Assembly (NCBI GenBank): GCA_038106185.1
Contig: JAYODE010000007.1
Coordinates: 1-64,000, forward strand
Source of the DNA: UBA4582 sp038106185
GTDB lineage: Bacteria > Pseudomonadota > Gammaproteobacteria > Pseudomonadales > Azotimanducaceae
Length of the DNA stretch: 64,000 nucleotides
Direction: 5' to 3'
The position numbers and the translations under genes were made by a program. Below the pieces are notes generated by a model, which ran no database searches, was not told the origin of the DNA, and was given only the letters and a program-made list of their open reading frames with translations. This document shows positions 62,185 through 64,000 of the stretch, in pieces; the first letter of the stretch is position 1; each line of letters begins with the position of its first letter.

Positions 62185-62286
62185 GAATTCACTCGTTAGT
62201 CGGTAATGTCTGAGTCTAGCAAAAGCTGGACGGGTTTGTTTCATTTCAACCACACGCGAGTACCGCAGGCGAGTGTAGGGGTTCAA

Positions 62287-63258
62287 TTAGCGGGAATGCG
62301 CTCGATCCAGACATTCAAGAAGCCCATCCACGAGTTGTATCTCCAGTTTCACCTGCATAACGTCGTTGATCTGTCGAACCGCCGACGGACTTGTGACATT
62401 GATTTCAGTCAACCTGCCACCGATAAAGTCGAGACCGGCAAGCAGGACACCCTGAGCAAGCAACCATTGACCCACCTGGGTGCAGACCTCTCGTTCATGA
62501 TTTGTCAGCTCGGTTGCCTCGCAACGAGCACCTTGATGAATGTTCGCAAGGTCACTGCCGGGCGCTGGAATTCTGTTGACCCAGCCCACTGGCTGTTGGC
62601 CCAGCAGGTACACACGCTTGTCTCCTGCGCTGACAGCGGGCAGGTATTCCTGAGCCAGCATATAACGTTGCCGCCCATCAGTGCCGCGCATAACATCGAC
62701 TAGTTGTGACGCCAGGTCTGGATCAGCCCCATTAAAGAAGCGTATGCCGCGCCCCGAGCACTCATCCAGCGGTTTCACCACGATCCGTTGGTAGCGGCGG
62801 GCAAAGCTCAGCAAGCGATTCGGATTGAAAGTCACCAACGAATCTGGGCAGTAAGCTGGCCAGTGAAAGGTTGCCAGCTTCTCATTGATGTTACGCAATG
62901 CGCGCGGCGAGTTCACGCACACGACGCCAGGCGGCAAAAAATCGAGCAGGTAGGTCAGATGTAAGTAACTGTCATCAAACGGTGGATCCTTCCTGACCAA
63001 TAACCCATCAAGCCGACTCAAGGGACCCGATTCTTCGGCACCCAATCTGAGTGGCGAAGTGGCCAGCACCTCTCGTAAGCCACCTTGCAACTCGCCATTG
63101 ACCAGGTCGAGGTTCGCCGTTTCGAGCCAAAACACTCGATGACCGCGGCGCTGCAATTCGTCAATGCACAACAGCGACGTATCTGTCTCGAGATTTAGGG
63201 TTTGATAGGGGTCCATCAAAAAACCCATTAGATACTGTGCTGGCTCCATCATCGGCAT
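62287..63258 (-). CDS. gshB: glutathione synthetase
   Basis: 323-residue ATP-grasp enzyme joining gamma-glutamylcysteine and glycine. Motifs are VRKDPPFDDSYLHLTYLLD, VKPLDECSGRGI (ATP-grasp loop), and the C-terminal GLDFIGGRLTEINVTSPS. Length is normal for the family. It lies downstream of the DsbA/FrnE-like gene in the same direction with a 60-base gap, so the two redox genes may be co-transcribed. Confidence 0.92.
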   Translation of the reverse strand: MPMMEPAQYLMGFLMDPYQTLNLETDTSLLCIDELQRRGHRVFWLETANLDLVNGELQGGLREVLATSPLRLGAEESGPLSRLDGLLVRKDPPFDDSYLHLTYLLDFLPPGVVCVNSPRALRNINEKLATFHWPAYCPDSLVTFNPNRLLSFARRYQRIVVKPLDECSGRGIRFFNGADPDLASQLVDVMRGTDGRQRYMLAQEYLPAVSAGDKRVYLLGQQPVGWVNRIPAPGSDLANIHQGARCEATELTNHEREVCTQVGQWLLAQGVLLAGLDFIGGRLTEINVTSPSAVRQINDVMQVKLEIQLVDGLLECLDRAHSR

Positions 63259-63318
63259 CCGTTAGCGTAGAAACAGAAAGGCAGACACATTCTCATAGGT
63301 CCAAATGGCTTAACTCGG

Positions 63319-63945
63319 TCATTTATTGTGCTCGAGGCCGCGAAGATGATTCACGAACCGCAATAACATTTCATAAGGCTGACAGCCAACCACGCACAAA
63401 CCCCCGCTGACAAAGGTCGGCACACCGGTGATGCCCTCTGGCCGTGCCCTTTGCCAATCGGCGTCGACACGAGGAGCGAACTGGCGTTCCGTCAGGACAG
63501 CTGTGGCCTGCTCAACGTTAAGACCGGCAGCAGCGGCCAGGCTCAGCAACACCTCAACATCGCCAATATTCAAATTGTCAACGAAATAGGCCCGGTATAA
63601 GGCCGCATGAAGTCGACTACCGTTTGGCTGGGTGTCTGCCCAGCAAGCCAACTCCTGCGCCAGACGGGAATTAAACGTCCTCTCGCGATGGCCGTAGGGC
63701 AAACCCTGCTCTGCCGTCAACTGGATCATTCGCTGTTGAAAATCGGCGATTTGCGCCTCTCGGCCCTTGAACAAATCGCTCAACAGACGCCCTTCAGAAG
63801 GGGTTTCCGGGTGCAGTGGAAAGTAGACCCAGCGAATCTCCACATTTTCTTCTTTTTGCAGGCGTTCAATACTAACTGTACTGAGATAACACCAGGGTCA
63901 AACGAAGTCAGTGAAGACCTCAAGGACTATATTATTGTCGACCAT
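63319..63945 (-). CDS. DsbA/FrnE-like thioredoxin-fold oxidoreductase, probable selenoprotein (in-frame TGA at Sec16)
   Basis: 208-residue DsbA-family oxidoreductase of the FrnE/2-hydroxychromene-isomerase-like group, read through an in-frame TGA. The open frame without readthrough starts only at 63843 (codon 35) and lacks any active site. Extending in frame to the ATG at 63945 gives MVDNNIVLEVFTDFV, then TGA (63898-63900), then PWCYLS, which is the family active site with the first Cys of CPWC replaced by the TGA. Before and after it the family pattern is intact, including the cis-Pro loop GVPTFV near the C-terminus. A stem-loop directly behind the TGA fits a bacterial SECIS. The alternative is a nonsense mutation in the Cys codon. 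Confidence 0.75.
63859..63895 (-). promoter_or_regulatory. putative bacterial SECIS element
   Basis: On the minus strand, starting 5 bases after the TGA, GGUGUU pairs with AACGCC (one G-U) as a lower stem, an AUCU bulge follows, and CAGUAC pairs with GUAUUG (one G-U) as a 6-bp upper stem with apical loop AGUUA. The loop starts 21 bases after the TGA and has G in its second position. Both match the published pattern for bacterial SECIS elements (loop 16-37 bases from the TGA, a G in the first two loop bases). Confidence 0.65.
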
Positions 63946-64000
63946 AGGTGTTCTACCGAGCGAGTGGGGAGTGATCGCAAGAATGCCGCCTTTGGAAGGC

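Noticed and set aside
63319..63843. Gene starting at the GTG at 63843 as a complete protein
   Set aside because: It would lack the thioredoxin-fold first strand and the CPWC motif. The upstream frame continues the family sequence perfectly apart from one TGA, so the longer readthrough gene is preferred.
63898..63900. Simple nonsense mutation (pseudogene) in the DsbA/FrnE-like gene
   Set aside because: Not excluded, but less likely: the only interruption is at the redox Cys, the rest of the frame is intact and a SECIS-like hairpin follows at the right distance.

Overview
The window is a 64 kb piece of a bacterial chromosome from a gammaproteobacterium, most likely marine. The evidence is the miaB-phoH-ybeY-corC-lnt and leuS-lptE-holA clusters, a TorF-type porin, an AhcY-based SAH cycle, and a storage-lipid locus (PhaR, wax ester synthase/DGAT, two phasins). 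The genus cannot be named from the sequence. There is no prophage, CRISPR array, rRNA or tRNA gene. Four 100-N assembly gaps are present, and each one sits inside a short-period tandem repeat.

Layout. 0-2.1 kb: small poorly known genes, REP-like stem-loops and decayed sequence. 2.1-7.8 kb: two M48 proteases, a MAPEG protein, an M28 peptidase and a TorF porin with a sigma-54 promoter and an NtrC-type site. 7.9-10.3 kb: NfeD plus two SPFH proteins. 10.3-11 kb: three different tandem arrays. 11.5-14.4 kb: a two-component system resembling the dedicated-sortase PdsR/PdsS pair, with no sortase nearby. 14.5-17.9 kb: a SahR-like ArsR-methyltransferase with two palindromic operators, ahcY, then tesB. 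18.1-20.6 kb: a MoxR ATPase and VWA protein pair. 20.9-25.1 kb: an ECF sigma factor and a TonB-dependent receptor. 25.6-31.6 kb: an oppABCDF-like peptide importer whose OppC carries an extra periplasmic Fn3-like domain. 31.6-35.7 kb: Nudix, CobT/CobS-like pair and SixA-like phosphatase. 35.7-46.4 kb: the conserved holA-lptE-leuS and lnt-corC-ybeY-phoH-miaB blocks, DUF1820 and folK. 46.5-49.9 kb: alcohol dehydrogenase, serine hydrolase, biotinyl carrier and enoyl-CoA hydratase. 49.9-54.5 kb: a Gld-like ABC exporter with a DUF4340 protein. 54.7-61.3 kb: HAD phosphatase, phaR, lipase-like hydrolase, wax ester synthase, two phasins, DUF6489 and an SDR. 61.3-64 kb: Nudix, gshB and a DsbA/FrnE-like oxidoreductase.

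Three observations stand out. (1) The last gene (63319-63945, minus strand) has an in-frame TGA exactly where its family has the first Cys of the CPWC redox motif. It is followed at the right distance by a stem-loop that fits the bacterial SECIS pattern, so this is probably a selenoprotein with a UPWC active site. (2) At least 13 intergenic loci carry short tandem arrays (period 12-19 bp, a different unit at each locus); the longest broke the assembly. (3) The two phasin promoters share a near-identical 37-bp palindrome overlapping the -10 box. Half-sites of the same motif flank the wax ester synthase promoter and one lies in front of phaR, which suggests one PhaR-controlled storage-lipid regulon.
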